DNA of 64,000 bases from Pisaster brevispinus (taxonomy: Eukaryota > Echinodermata > Asteroidea > Forcipulatida > Asteriidae). Below, one piece after another: positions 1-11,257 of the stretch. Under the pieces are notes generated by a model. It was not told the DNA's origin. It searched no databases and worked only from the letters and a program-made list of their open reading frames with translations. Within the stretch, counting starts at the first letter, position 1; each line of letters begins with the position of its first letter. The position numbers and the translations under genes were made by a program. The DNA is taken from assembly GCA_023634235.1 (NCBI GenBank), contig JAMKCF010000020.1, forward strand, positions 4,030,001-4,094,000, given 5' to 3'.

Positions 1-330
1 TAAACTATAAATCCAGATGCGAGATTAGATCATAGATCATGGGCGGCCAACTCAGAATTTTTAAGCAGACACGTCACAACCGATCCGACATGTCCGATAT
101 CAAAACAAACTCCCATTCTTTTTAAATCTCATTCTAAGTAAACTCACTTGTGATGTTGTACTATTTAAATATATCAATTGTTACCTTTCTAACAAACGAA
201 TAACTATTTTTAACGGCAACCAACAGACCAAGGTTATTATTTTATTTAAGTAAGTAGTAAGACTAAGATAAGAAGAGTTTTTATAAAAAATTATTTAATA
301 AAATGTATTAATATCACTCACTCGACTCAG

Positions 331-1088
331 GGTCGTACTAATTAGCGTCAACAGGCCCATTTCACGACAACTCAAGACAGCTCAAGACAATTCAAGACAA
401 CTCAAGACAACAAGTTTAAAATACCATCAAATACAATGGTTGTAATCAGATTCAGAGTGTATCTGGAAACACGTTTAAAACTGACTGGAACCATCGTGCA
501 TACATATTTTTCACGGGAAAAAAATGTTTTTTTCGTAAAAATAGTCAACTTACTCCGTCCGTAGAATTGGCCGACGTGATGCTATTGCGCTTGCGCAATG
601 ACTTTGGACCGCACGATTATGATATGGGTGGGTTTGTGTTAGGGGTCGGGAACTACCCTTGCGTACAGTGTTGGTAAGGGGGGTTGACGTAGTAAGAAAG
701 CACCAAAGTAGTATCAAATCATTGAAACAAAGAAATACATGTAAATAAAACTATAATATGAAGAGTTTCTTACATTGACATGAGTGTGTGGGCACCATTC
801 TCGACTTAAAAATTGCACTTACCTGTAGTGTAATGGTGCGGTCCAATATCTAGCATCACGTCGGCCAATTCTACGGATGGAGAAAGTTGACTATTTTTAC
901 GAAAAAAACATTTTTTCCCGTGAAAAATATGTATGCACGATGGTTCCAGTCAGTTTTAAACGGGTTTCCAGATACACTCTGATTACAACCATTGTAAATG
1001 ATGGTATTTTAAACTTGTTGTCTTTAGTTGTCTTGAGTTGTCTTGAGTTGTCGTGAAATGGGCCTGTTGACGCTAATTAGTATGACCG
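331..1088. mobile_element. Mutator-like MITE with about 240-bp terminal inverted repeats
   Basis: Left arm 331-584 and right arm 851-1087 are inverted copies, starting GGTCGTACTAATTAGCG and GGTCATACTAATTAGCG. A 9-bp direct repeat TCGACTCAG flanks the element (322-330 and 1089-1097). Very long inverted repeats with a 9-bp target duplication are typical of Mutator-like elements. Each arm carries short tandem copies of CAAGACAACT, four left and three right, which explains their length difference. The 266-bp middle has no ORF. Confidence 0.8.
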
Positions 1089-1694
1089 TCGACTCAGGTT
1101 ACATATTTTCATTGACAATCTGAGAACGCTCTACGCTTTAAAGTCATGCTATTGCTAGTGACACAAAGAAAGTAGGCCTTAGTCAGTAAAGTGGAGGTCA
1201 GCAAATTATGATTGATGATGGGTAAGTAAGTGGCAACGCTTCCCCGCCCCCCCCCCCAATGTAAAGGGTGGGCAGTGGGGATATGGAAGGTGTTGGTATA
1301 ATTTTAAGGTAAACAACAGAACAACAATGTTGTGTCCTCATAAGTTATATTACATGTAGTTATATTAGTTATGATGAGATTTTATTGATTTGAAGAGTTT
1401 TACCTTGACATTTTGATATTTTGTTCTCTAATCTAACATTCATATTAATTATTTAAGTATCAGAAAAATACTTAATTACACCCTCTTCAGAAAAGCGGTA
1501 ATTGTTATTCCTGATCCTCCCAACAGTTGCTTAGTTAGAGGGTCACAAGGATGGCTGTTTTTTATATCTGTGCAATTTAGCCATTTCAAGCCATTGTATT
1601 ACGAATCAATCGCATATAACATCATTGAGAAATTACATTTGAAAAAGAAAAAGAAGAAACAAAAAGCTCACTTGACTCACAAGTTCAGACTTCA

Positions 1695-1800
1695 GGTATT
1701 CTGATCAGCTGAGTGTGGGTTCGAATCCTGGTCTTGACGCTGTGTCCTTGAGAAGCAAGGCACTTAACCATTGGGTCTGTACTCTATTGATCCCAAGCAT
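1695..1800 (+). repeat. SINE head fragment (tRNA-derived)
   Basis: It contains GATCAGCTGAGTGTGGGTTC followed by GAATCCTGGTC and GTGTCCTTGAG, the same B-box region and 3' extension found in the fuller copies at 26885, 38446 and (inverted) 8895 and 21378. It is truncated after about 100 bp and joins another repeat. Confidence 0.6.
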
Positions 1801-2205
1801 GACCCCCAGTGCACTGAACACACGCCCATCCTGTCTCCCATTTTGGGAGTCAAAATGTGCCCAAAGGAATCGACCCTCCATTGATGCATATTTTGCTGGG
1901 GTGCGTTCTGCGTCTGCAAGGGATCAGTTACTCCGTCCTTCTGATGGGGGAGTAAAGCCTGTGGTCCAGGGGAGTGTAATGCTCATTAAAACAATCCACT
2001 ACATATGGGTTTGACCATAGAACAAGGAACAGGTGTGACCGCGCAGGGCACTTACACGCACCTATCCTGTCCCCCATTTTGAGAGTCAAACTGTACCCAA
2101 AGGAATGGACCTGACACCCATTGATGCGTAATTTGATGGGGGTACGTTCCGCATTCAAGAAGGGGTCTGTTGCGCCGTCCTTTAAATGAGGGAGTAAACC
2201 CACTT
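1796..2205 (+). repeat. Two diverged direct copies of a repeat
   Basis: Segments at about 1796-1958 and 2030-2205 share CCCATTTTG..GAGTCAAA, CCATTGATGC and GGGGAGTAAA-like blocks. A relative lies at 46455-46640. A shorter element at 23039-23173 with ATTGACCCATT/AATGGGTCAAT ends may belong to the same family. No convincing protein is encoded. Confidence 0.5.
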
Positions 2206-2386
2206 TATTACTTTGTTAAGTTTGAGAGATGGGTTTGACCAAGTGTTTTCTGGGATGTTGTTAGTTGGTGTGATGTTTTCTGAGGGATGCTTTGCCAACT
2301 CTTTAATTCAGATTCAGATATTTTGACTGTTTTAACGTTTACTGATTATCAAGCTTATGTCATTTGTTATAACAGTCATGTCAGTG

Positions 2387-4001
2387 CAGCCCTGATACTT
2401 CGGCTCTGAAGGGGCAAGGCAGTTTTGCCTTGACTTTTTGTAAAAATTTAGGGCACTAAGGCAATTTTCAGAAATTTCAAAGGGCATCAAGGCAATCATA
2501 AAAAGTTGCGAAGGGCGCCAAGGCAATATTGGGAAAAAACACATTTCATAAACCAGGGTTCTGCCCAGGATTTTTTCAGTTTGAGGAAATAAAAAAATGC
2601 TACAGACAGGAACTGTGCTTTGTGATTGCAGTTATTGTATTCAGATATGCATAACACGTGCAGGTCGGTCAAGCTTTCAAACAACTTCAGCAAGAAGAAT
2701 TTTGTCAACTTGTTTTTCAAATAATACTCCATTCCCACCCATTCTTAATGCCTTCATCAAAAGTTTTGTTGTGTGTTGCAGTCCTTCTGATTTGAAAATC
2801 CCAGGCGTTTGAAAAAAAAACACACCTGGATTCTTCTAGGCGTGTGATTTTTGTGGTACAGGCTGGTCACTTTAAAGTCGGTTTTCTTAAAACTAAACAG
2901 CGGGTAGTGATGTACTTAAAATAACATGGCAAGGGATCTTGTGAAGGTAGAATTGGTTGTACACTGCACACTTTATCAATAAAATCTCCCATGATTGATA
3001 CTTATTATCTTAACACTCAAAGAAGCATACAATTGTCTAAGCTAAAAAAAACCAAAAAACAAAAAAACAAAAAACGGAAGTGAAGTTGGCAAACTTGCGT
3101 TTTTGAACGATCTTATCCCCTAATTTCTGCCCTTAATAATACTGTTTTCATCAACAACCAATTCCATGGATTCGTGAATAAAGGATCGCTTGTTTCAAAT
3201 CGCTTCTTTTGCAATACATTTTCGATTGAACGATCGGTCGAACGATCGGTCGAACGATCGATCGACGACGCACATTGGGGAAAATTATGCAGCGAGAGCG
3301 ATGTGTTTATGAGTACGAGGCTACAATTTTGTATAATATATCACAAGAAGGAGGTCGCAATTAGACTCCACCGCTTGTCTTCTTACCCCTGGAAAAATCG
3401 AGTTGTGTGTTTCCCTACTCGCCTATGTATTGTAGTACGGGACATAGAGGAGAGAGCCAGACTAACAACGTGCATGCGTGTTTTAACGTTCGTATACTGA
3501 AATGAACGATCGCAGCTAGTAAATACCAAGACTAGGGACTTTATCGACAGAAAACGAGCTGGCTATCTTGAATTTACCGGTATATTTTCTTTTTGGAAAC
3601 CTACATATTAAGTTAAATAATTAATACTTTGGCAAAATTTTAATTTGGCAATTAAGTTATTCACAAATTTTGTGGTGGTACGTTGTTTCCATGTGTGTGC
3701 TCTGTGCGTGTTGTTCGTTGCGTTAAATTTGTATGGGCTAAACGTATCACACAGACATCGCGACTTTGGACAGTTGCTTTTTCGGCTCATTTTCTGTCAT
3801 TTTAAGAGATGAGTGTCGAACTTGGGATATCGATAAATATACATACATATATTTTTTCAGGAGAAAGGGCACGACGGCAATGACAAGAAAAGGGCACGGC
3901 AAAAATTGCCGTGAAAAGTGGGATTTTTGAAGGGCATTGCGGCAATAGGTAGGGGCAACGACGGCAATTGCCGTCGTTGCCGTCGTGAAGTATCAGGGCT
4001 G
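2387..4001. mobile_element. Non-autonomous DNA transposon with CAGCCCTGATACTTC ends
   Basis: The ends are perfect 15-bp inverted repeats, CAGCCCTGATACTTC and GAAGTATCAGGGCTG. Flanks are TCAGTG (2381-2386) and TCAGTA (4002-4007), a 6-bp target duplication with one mismatch. Both subterminal regions carry repeated GGGC...GGCAA motifs. Near the right end lies a 28-bp perfect palindrome (3954-3981) centred on GGCAATTGCC. No transposase is visible. hAT or a 6-bp-TSD superfamily such as IS3EU are options. Confidence 0.68.
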
Positions 4002-5005
4002 TCAGTAGTTACAAGTACCAATTCTATAAAAAAAATATATATATAAAAAATATAATAATCCTTCAGAAATACTTTTCGTCAAGTTTAAGAAATTGCATTA
4101 ACAGACCCAAAAATCACTGTTGCTTGTAATGTGGAGATTGCTGGAATCAAAGTAAGCTTGATTACAGTGTACAAATTCCCAGAATAAAATATTGAACTGA
4201 TTGTTGATGTTTTTCGCTCAAACTTGACAACCGAATTACTGGCCTGATGTCACTGGTCTCAGTCCAGCAGTCCAGTAGTCCAGTGTTAATTTCTAGCTCT
4301 TACAGTATAGGCTTCATTTCCCTTTGAGATGCATGGTACATGTATGCTTCACAATAGCATGCTTAAGTTTTAATGAACTCTTTTAATGTGTTACCACCAT
4401 GACAAATAAAACATTTTGTTTGATAAAATGAGCATGTTTGAAAATGAGTATTATTGGAGTTCTGACTCTTTGAATAGTTTAATTTTAAACTGTGAAGGCA
4501 CCAAGGCCTAGACCAGGGCAATGGAGGGCATGGCCTCTGTATAAAACAAGCCTGTTTGAGCAACTATTTCCCATCATGTATAGTTAACATCCTGTACCCG
4601 ATTGATTGTAGAATATTACAAATTTTTTAATTTAGGCTGCACCCCCCCCCCCATACATTTTTCACAGAGACCTACATGTAGATATGAGGGCCTGTTTCCG
4701 GAACAGACAACTTTCAGAGCTCCATTGGGGCTAAGCCCTTAACACTAGCCCGGTGTACATTCATTGTGTACAGTAAAAACTGCCACGGCTAGTAAACACC
4801 ACTTCTCATCTCAACACTACTTCTCAACTTGCAGTGTAGGCTTTTAAAAACTGTGCAACCTAATGTACTTGTTTATTACACTCTTATTTCTTTCTTATTT
4901 TTAGATGTGAATATGAGTTTTAATAATATGTTAACTTATTTTTGAGTGTGTGAATGCTTAGAACTTCATTTAACCAAGAAACCGGATGTGATCGCTACCA
5001 CTAAA

Positions 5006-5090
5006 ACACAAATATGCCTCAAAATTTTGTGGTTTTCCTTTTACTTTGTGAACTAACACCGTCCGCCATTTTGTGGAGTCCACAAGACTG
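5006..5090. repeat. Half copy of the hairpin family seen at 46141
   Basis: It shares ACACAAATATGCCTCAAAAT, ACTTTGTGAACTAACAC and CCATTTTGTG with one arm of the inverted repeat at 46141-46262. Only one arm is present. Confidence 0.55.
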
Positions 5091-5221
5091 CAAAGCTTGT
5101 AGCTCAACATATTTACTGAGCTTGACATATTTTTACAAGACCCCAAAGTCAACATTTGAACATAGTTTGTTGTTCAACAGATATTGATTTTTGCATCGGG
5201 GATAAACAATGTAATTTGGTT

Positions 5222-5551
5222 TTACCCTTACACCGATGTGTATTAAGCACTGTTTACTCAGTCATGTGGTCAGTACTTTCCCGAGTTCTAAAATAAAACC
5301 CATAGGCAAATCACTTGGGTGGGATTTGAACCCATGACCTTTGCACCGCTAGAGCAGATGTCAACCACTAGACCATCGAGTTAGCCTGATGGCTAGAGGC
5401 AGGTCCGAATCCTTAGCAGCGGTTTAGCAGCGGTGCAAAGGTTGTGGATTCGAATCCTACTGGAATGATCTGCCCTTGTAGATTTTTTTCACAGAAAGTA
5501 CCAAGTATACAGGCAGGACTTGCTTTTAAATACACATCGGTGTAAGGGTAA
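5222..5551. mobile_element. MITE with TTACCCTTACACCGATGTG ends
   Basis: Inverted repeats of about 23 bp lie at 5222-5244 and 5529-5551. Inside, 5320-5460 holds two tRNA-like patches in opposite orientation (GATTTGAACCC with an antisense A box, and GGATTCGAATCC), so a tRNA-derived sequence was captured or inserted. Confidence 0.6.
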
Positions 5552-6185
5552 TTTAATCAAATTACATTAATTTGTTGTTGTTAAGATATTACACAGTGAG
5601 GTATTGTTATTCAATCGTATCGTGTCAATTGAAAAACATGAGATCGTCCGACTTGTAAGGTGATGGGTTTAATGGCCCGACACTAAAATCACTGGCCTCT
5701 GGGCCTGTAGTCCACTATTAAATTTGAGCCCTGCTGTAAAATGGAAAGTGGTTGGTTATTTTTGACAGTGTTTTTGCCCCAATGATGTGGTAATGTTTTG
5801 TACATGTACAGTACATCTGTTGTAATGCTGTAATGGAGTAACATGCATCTACCCTTGGAAGTAATGAGACACTTCCACTATTGGAGAAGTCACTGAGTGA
5901 CTAACTAGTGACAGTTCTGTTGGGATGGAAGTTTACCTTCCCAAAGAATATACATGCTATTAGGTTTCCCTTAAAGCTTCTCTCATGCAAATGAAATGAC
6001 AGGCAAATAAACAGTTTTATTCATAAACATCAGCCAAGCACTTGATAAACTCAAGTACAGTGTAGCAAAGATGCAGATTTACAGTAGTCATCAAACAAAT
6101 TTGAAACACAGATGTGTTAGTCAGTCTCCCTCAAAACCAGCCAACTGCCTAACAACTGAAGGGTCCAATGGATCCAAACAATGAC

Positions 6186-6400
6186 TCTCTTACATTTGGT
6201 GCTGGGTCTAAACACATAATGGCATGGTTTACACACCCCACCCCCTCTCCATTGTGTCTTGATTATGTTCTTGGAATCTCAGGAATTCTTAGGATGATTT
6301 TAGTGTGTTGGGGGGGGGTACTTCTGTACAAGAGGAAAAGGGTGTGTTAAAGTATGGGAGCATTTTGGGGGACACCCTCTGCCAAGTCCTGGTATACTCA
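6186..6400 (+). repeat. Dispersed repeat, copy 1 of 3
   Basis: It contains TTCTTGGAATCTCAGGAATT, a G-run and TACTTCTGTACAAGAGGAAA. Copies lie at 24430-24660 (inverted) and 47715-47925 (in an ACOX1 intron). There is no coding potential beyond chance ORFs. Confidence 0.6.
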
Positions 6401-7111
6401 CTTGATACCTGGGTAGTAAGATTAAGGGTACGTTCACATGAGTAACACTGAACTTAGCTGATGACGCAATATATTTAGTGACAAGAACCATCAAGAACAG
6501 ACCAAAATAAAATACATTTCTCATTCCAAATCACTATGAATTTAAATAATAGAATCGCTTCGAACTTAGACAAAAATAAAAATATAATTTTACCTGGTAT
6601 TATATAAGCTATTCCTCGAGCCAACATGTAGTTTTCTTCAACAAAACTACTACAGTGGCAGAGAAAACTACCGGAAGCCGAAACACTTTGTGCTGGCTAA
6701 CTGCGACCATGCCTCGTGTGAATGCAAGGTACTTTGTAGCTTTAGCCCTTTTCACACGACAAAAAAAAAGAACATTCTTTGTGAAATTTTACAATTTTTT
6801 GTAAAAAATTACAAATTGGGCTTCGTGTGAAAGGACAGTAATATTTTACATCGCCAACAATCCTTGCGAAATTTTCGCAAACCTTGCGAAATTTTGTAGT
6901 AGGTCCCGACCTCCGACAAAATCTTACGCTAGCATAATTTTTCACAAGGAATCTAGTCAAACCTTTGTGTGAAACGATCCGTTGTTTATTGACCGACAAT
7001 CCTCGCGAAAGCGGTAATAACACGCATGTGTGAAGAACCTTCGGGAGCCGACCTTTGTGTGTTTACACACCGTTACTGGGCCAACCACGACCACGTGTGC
7101 GTTCCCTCAAA

Positions 7112-7261
7112 ATGGCTGACAACAATGTTATCGTGTTGCTGTACTTGCTGCATTTTCTTGATTTTGTTCAACGCGGAAACCAAAAGAAAAAATGTCAATT
7201 AAAACATCAAAGGAAGCTTGTTTCATGGAGAATGTTTATCAAGGCAATCGTTTCCTCGTAG
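7112..7261 (+). pseudogene. Truncated ORF in the Harbinger-like element (possible transposase start)
   Basis: It encodes 49 residues from MADNNVIVLLYLLHFLDFVQ, turning basic (KKKCQLKHQRK) before TAG. The MAD... hydrophobic start followed by basic residues resembles N-termini of Harbinger transposases as I know them; this is inference. It is cut off where it meets the opposing ORF. Confidence 0.4.
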
Positions 7262-7386
7262 CACCAAGATTTCTTGGCCTTCTTACTCTTATCTTTGGTT
7301 GATGTCTTCGCCGGTCGTTTTTTGGAGGATATTACGGGCATAGTATTATGAATGGACTCCCCAACGTCTTCGCGAGTGTCAGCCAT
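7207..7386 (-). pseudogene. Truncated ORF with Myb/SANT-like start in the Harbinger-like element
   Basis: It encodes 59 residues beginning MADTREDVGESIHNTM, then a Lys/Ser-rich stretch and KKSWCYEETIALINILHE before a stop. W-x-x-E-E-T-x-x-L-I is the opening of a Myb/SANT or MADF-type DNA-binding fold, the usual second Harbinger protein. Its end overlaps the convergent plus-strand ORF by about 55 bp. Confidence 0.45.
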
Positions 7387-8034
7387 TTTGAAGAATGTTT
7401 ACATGGTTTATTTTTTACCGCGACACACTGTGCACACGCGACATACGTCATCATTTAACTGGTACTAGCGCTGTTTAAGAACAAAAACTCTATAGTTTAG
7501 TGGTAACCAGCTAAGTCTGTACTCTCGTCTCATGGAATGTGGTCACATTTTTACTTGGTGTCGTGTGAAAGCTTGCGAAAGCGGTCAGGCGTGGAATGAC
7601 TTCAGCGCTCGTTAAATTCGTTAGGAGTGTTGGTGGGGGTTTTTTCGTGTGAAAAGGGCTTAAGTCGTTTTATGAAGCAAACCCCGCTGTGAATATTTAG
7701 CAGTGAAGTTAGCTACTGGTGTGAACATACCCTTAGATACCTGATACATTAATAAGATACCTGGGCTCGATTTCACGAAGCACTAAGATTCATCTTGAGA
7801 TGTGTTGTGACATCATACTTTGCTTATAGCAAAGATGAAACTTCAGGCCTGAAACTGTTCCATTTTATTCACAAGAGTAGTGCACAATTACCACAAGTTC
7901 CAACTGTGAAATTAATCGAGTCCCAAACACTGTGTTCCACAGTACAAGCCTACTGCAGGACTACATGTGGAACTGGCCTGCTGTCATAGCTATGCCCTCA
8001 CAGTGTCTTGCTTGTTTCTTCTATGCCATTTAAT

Positions 8035-8700
8035 AATGATAATAGTACCTTCTTATATAGCGCTCAAATTCGTCGCTCAGTGTTACTCATGGCGCTCTAA
8101 CATTATTGAAGTGCTAAATATCACTGTACACACCTGATGGGCGTCTCAAAGCACTCCGTATTTTTCCTGCAACGTGGAGCTACATGTACATGTACATGTA
8201 CATGTATGTTTTGAAACTTACATGTACATACTATGAGGCCTGAGTTTTTCCTTTACATAGCACCATGTAGGCCAAATGGTTTACAAGGTGCTGTGGCACA
8301 ATATGCAGCCAATCAAACCAGGAACACCTTTACAAAAAGTGCACTGCGTTCTTTCACATGTACATGTACATGTACATGTACATGTAATACAATACACAAC
8401 ACATGGGACCTACGGCTTTACGTCCCATCTGAAGGAAGCAGCAATAATGGTTAAGTGTCTTGCTTTTAAAGGACTCAAGTGTCCCGACCGGTACTCGAAC
8501 CCACACACAACCTTGCGGATCCGGTTTGTGGGGTCCTGCTAATATTCTATTATTCCCTTTTCTAAAGAATTCTCTTTTGGGGTCCAGGTTGAACAAAGAA
8601 TTATCTTATGGGGTCCATTGTTCCATTGTGTAAAAGACCCCACAAGCCGTAAGCTAACTCTGCTGATCAGAAACACCAGAGCTTGAGTCTGGTGCTCTTA
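8035..8700 (-). repeat. SINE, long subfamily copy
   Basis: Read on the minus strand it has a GGTTCGAGTACC-like B box near 8500, the GGTGCTATGTA block near 8260 and a tail at 8035-8090 with TATAGCGC followed by ATTATTA-rich sequence. It is interrupted by two TACATG runs (8184-8207, 8358-8388). The fuller plus-strand relative is 26885-27245. Confidence 0.65.
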
Positions 8701-8894
8701 TCTGCTACAGGTCAAGATGTGCCATGGCACTAAACATAATTGTATTACATGCCTCTAGTGTACACTGCAATGTAGACCCCTACGCATCTTGTTTTGTCAG
8801 AGGCCATGGAAAATACATTGTGTATGTGGAACTACATGTATGTTCTTCAATTTTCCGCAGTAAGACACTTTTAATTTTTTTTTATATATTTATT

Positions 8895-9256
8895 TATGAG
8901 ATATCGCCCAACTCACAAGGCCGGACGGCCACTTCAAGGTGAGGGCCACACTTAACTGATTAGGGCTGTCAACCCAGATCAACTGTCCCAGGGGCACTTT
9001 GCCACCTGCTCCTGGGGCTGAAACAGGGTTACCCCTTCACAGTCCATAAGGATATAGGCATGGGTATCATCCTCTAGGAGCCTTGTTGGTAACGAGCAGA
9101 ATGCACTACATTCCCAACTTTTTACGAAGCAATTATGGTTAAGTGCCTTGCTCAAGGGCACAAGTGTCATGACCGGGATTCGAACCCACTCTCTGCTGCT
9201 GATAACGCCGGAGCTTGGATCCAGGGAACTAGACCGCTCAGCCACGACACGCCACA
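8895..9256 (-). repeat. SINE, near full-length (360 bp)
   Basis: The minus strand begins TGGCGTGTCGTGGCTGAGCG (tRNA-like A box), has GGGTTCGAATCCCGGTCATG as B box, then a body ending at CTCATAAAT. It is highly similar to 21378-21738 over its whole length. Short ORFs here with WRVVAERSSS in translation are SINE sequence, not genes. Confidence 0.75.
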
Positions 9257-9934
9257 ACAAAATTCGCATACAAAAATAAATCAGACAACAGGTCTTTTAT
9301 GTCTTTTGTGTACAAAACCTTGTGCTGCCAGCGTCCCAGTAATGGCAGTGAGGCCAGCTGCACTTACAGTATGTATGCTTGGTCTATATCGGTTCTGTTT
9401 TAAAGTGTACTGATTGAAGGAAGGTTAATTCTTTAGGTTACTCTGCAAAAACACTAAAACATTATGGTGTGGAAGACTCGCCACTTTCATTGTAACACTG
9501 CTTTTGTTGTTACACCTTCTTCAATGATTTTAGGGACGCCTAGATGTGTTTCGCATAATGCTCTTTATGTAGTTAATTTTAATAGGCCTATCAAGTTTTT
9601 GTGTACACAGGGGGCTTACTGTCTGTCACCTCGACTTCCTTTCTGGATTACACAACAAATGGCACCCCAAATTAGGGAGACAAATCACTCATCAACTTAT
9701 GCAAAACAGCTTAAAAACAATTTAGTAAACGTTATGGCAAAAACCAAATGATAGCTTTCACAATAACTGGCACCTGCTAGATAAAAAACCCCAATAATTT
9801 CATTTTGAAAGTAGTGTTTTTGAGATAATGCCGAAAATCTGGAGCAGTCACGCAGGGAAAAAAAATCCATAACTGGAATACACAATCTGAGAAACGTTTC
9901 ATGCAGATTGAATTTCCTCTCTCTAAAACCACAT

Positions 9935-10035
9935 TCCTTTGAAGGGAATTGTTTCTCAAAATGTTTAACATAATCAACAGCTGCAGTGCTTCTTACCAAG
10001 TAAGTTTTTATGGTCATTAGTTTTTGGAGTAATTA
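9935..10035 (+). repeat. Dispersed repeat (pair with 26520-26600)
   Basis: It shares ATCAACAGCTG.AGTGCTTC, TACCA.G.AAGTTTT and TGGTCAT with 26520-26600. The type is unknown. Confidence 0.45.
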
Positions 10036-11187
10036 CCATAAAAAGCTATATCCTCGCTTTAAAAGAACTGTACACATTTAATGAATTATTTAGGGTGCAT
10101 AATCATAAGACAAAATTGTCTGGGGAATTAAAGCATAAATGATGAACAATTTTAAAACAATAGTGAAAATATTGTACGGGATTTAATCAGACCGGAATTG
10201 TTTACTGCAAACTACATATTTAAATGTTTGTATTGTCAGAATTGTTATTACATTGTACATCTTCATGTACACACTAGCACCTTTTTCATGCTACAACCTA
10301 GGATGTGCCGATACATTACAAATCTATATTTGTATGCTCTGTGGTAACGTGTAGTGTACGTACGTGTGGTTTACAGACTCACCAGACAGTGGGTTCAAGA
10401 GTGCTTCATGTACATCTTCAAGAACACTACATGATGTGCTGAACTGACAACATTGATGTACACGTATACGTGTGACTGTCAGTGGTCAGACTGTGTACGT
10501 GTGCACCACTGTGATGATGGTGTACACACTGATGCATTCATTTTATATTGCATTTAGAGTTCCAAGCATTATATTACGTGACCACAACAATATTTTAAGG
10601 ATTAAACATGCTACATAGAGGAAGTGCATCTTCCTCTTCCGGAAACTGTCCACATGTACAGTACATGTAGACTCCACCATTGTGTTAGTTCCATGCCCAC
10701 AGTGTGAGCAGCACAGCACTACGGTGTAGGCCAGCCTGACTAGACTGCTAGTAGGCCATTTTGTCACTACTCGCTTTGAATAATTAATGTACATAGCACC
10801 CGTGATATTGGCATCATTTTATTTCCCGAGGAAATGTTCGTGTTCACTGGCGTTGGGCAAACACCATGCTGTACCTCGGCATTGTGTGAATAGCACACAG
10901 TCCCAATTTGACATGCAATGTGCTCCACCATTACTCTTGCCGTGGATTAATTGACTGTATTGGAAAGATCACGATGCTACACTTTCGCCGGGATGACATT
11001 CGTGTTTCTCTGAGATGAGCTCTCAATGACATCACTCCTGACTGTTGGTTTCATCGTTGACTCAGTCAAATTTGAACTCTGTGTAGACTCGAGACGGGGA
11101 ATTTTTTTATATATTTTTTTCTCTTCTCTTCATTTTGATTTCATCGTGATCCTTATTGTTGGCGTTGGCGTTGGGTTGGAATGGAAG

Positions 11188-11257
11188 ATGGCTCTAGTAC
11201 TCATGGAATCAGATCCACCAGACATGCCAGAAAGCTCTCTGTATGATGCACTGGTTG
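11188..11257 (+). CDS. TPD52: TPD52 first exon A (coding part)
   Basis: It encodes 23 residues, MALVLMESDPPDMPESSLYD followed by ALV, and leaves one base of codon 24. The donor is G|GTAAGT, a near-perfect match. The 5' UTR upstream is not bounded by anything I can see. The ATG at 11181 opens a 21-codon out-of-frame ORF that overlaps this start. Confidence 0.82.

Larger units (their letters stand above)
6745..7659. mobile_element. Harbinger-like internally deleted transposon (915 bp)
   Basis: The ends are GCCCTTTTCACACGA and TCGTGTGAAAAGGGC, flanked by TTA at 6742-6744 and 7660-7662, the 3-bp TWA target of PIF/Harbinger elements. It carries the beginnings of two convergent ORFs, one at 7112 on plus and one at 7386 on minus. 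Harbinger elements encode a transposase and a separate Myb/SANT-like protein, which fits a deletion derivative keeping both 5' ends. Confidence 0.68.
6424..7734. mobile_element. Outer element of a nest, AAGGGTAYGTTCACA ends
   Basis: Left end AAGGGTACGTTCACA (6424-6438) and right end TGTGAACATACCCTT (7720-7734) are inverted. It is interrupted by the Harbinger-like element 6745-7659, which leaves an outer element of about 390 bp. Confidence 0.6.

Noticed and set aside
3224..3266. CGAACGATCGGT tandem motif as a regulatory array
   Set aside because: There are only about three imperfect units inside a decayed transposon; no link to a gene.
8979..9413. ORFs of 92-96 codons around 9000-9400
   Set aside because: They are SINE sequence on both strands; the same peptides recur at 21550-21765.
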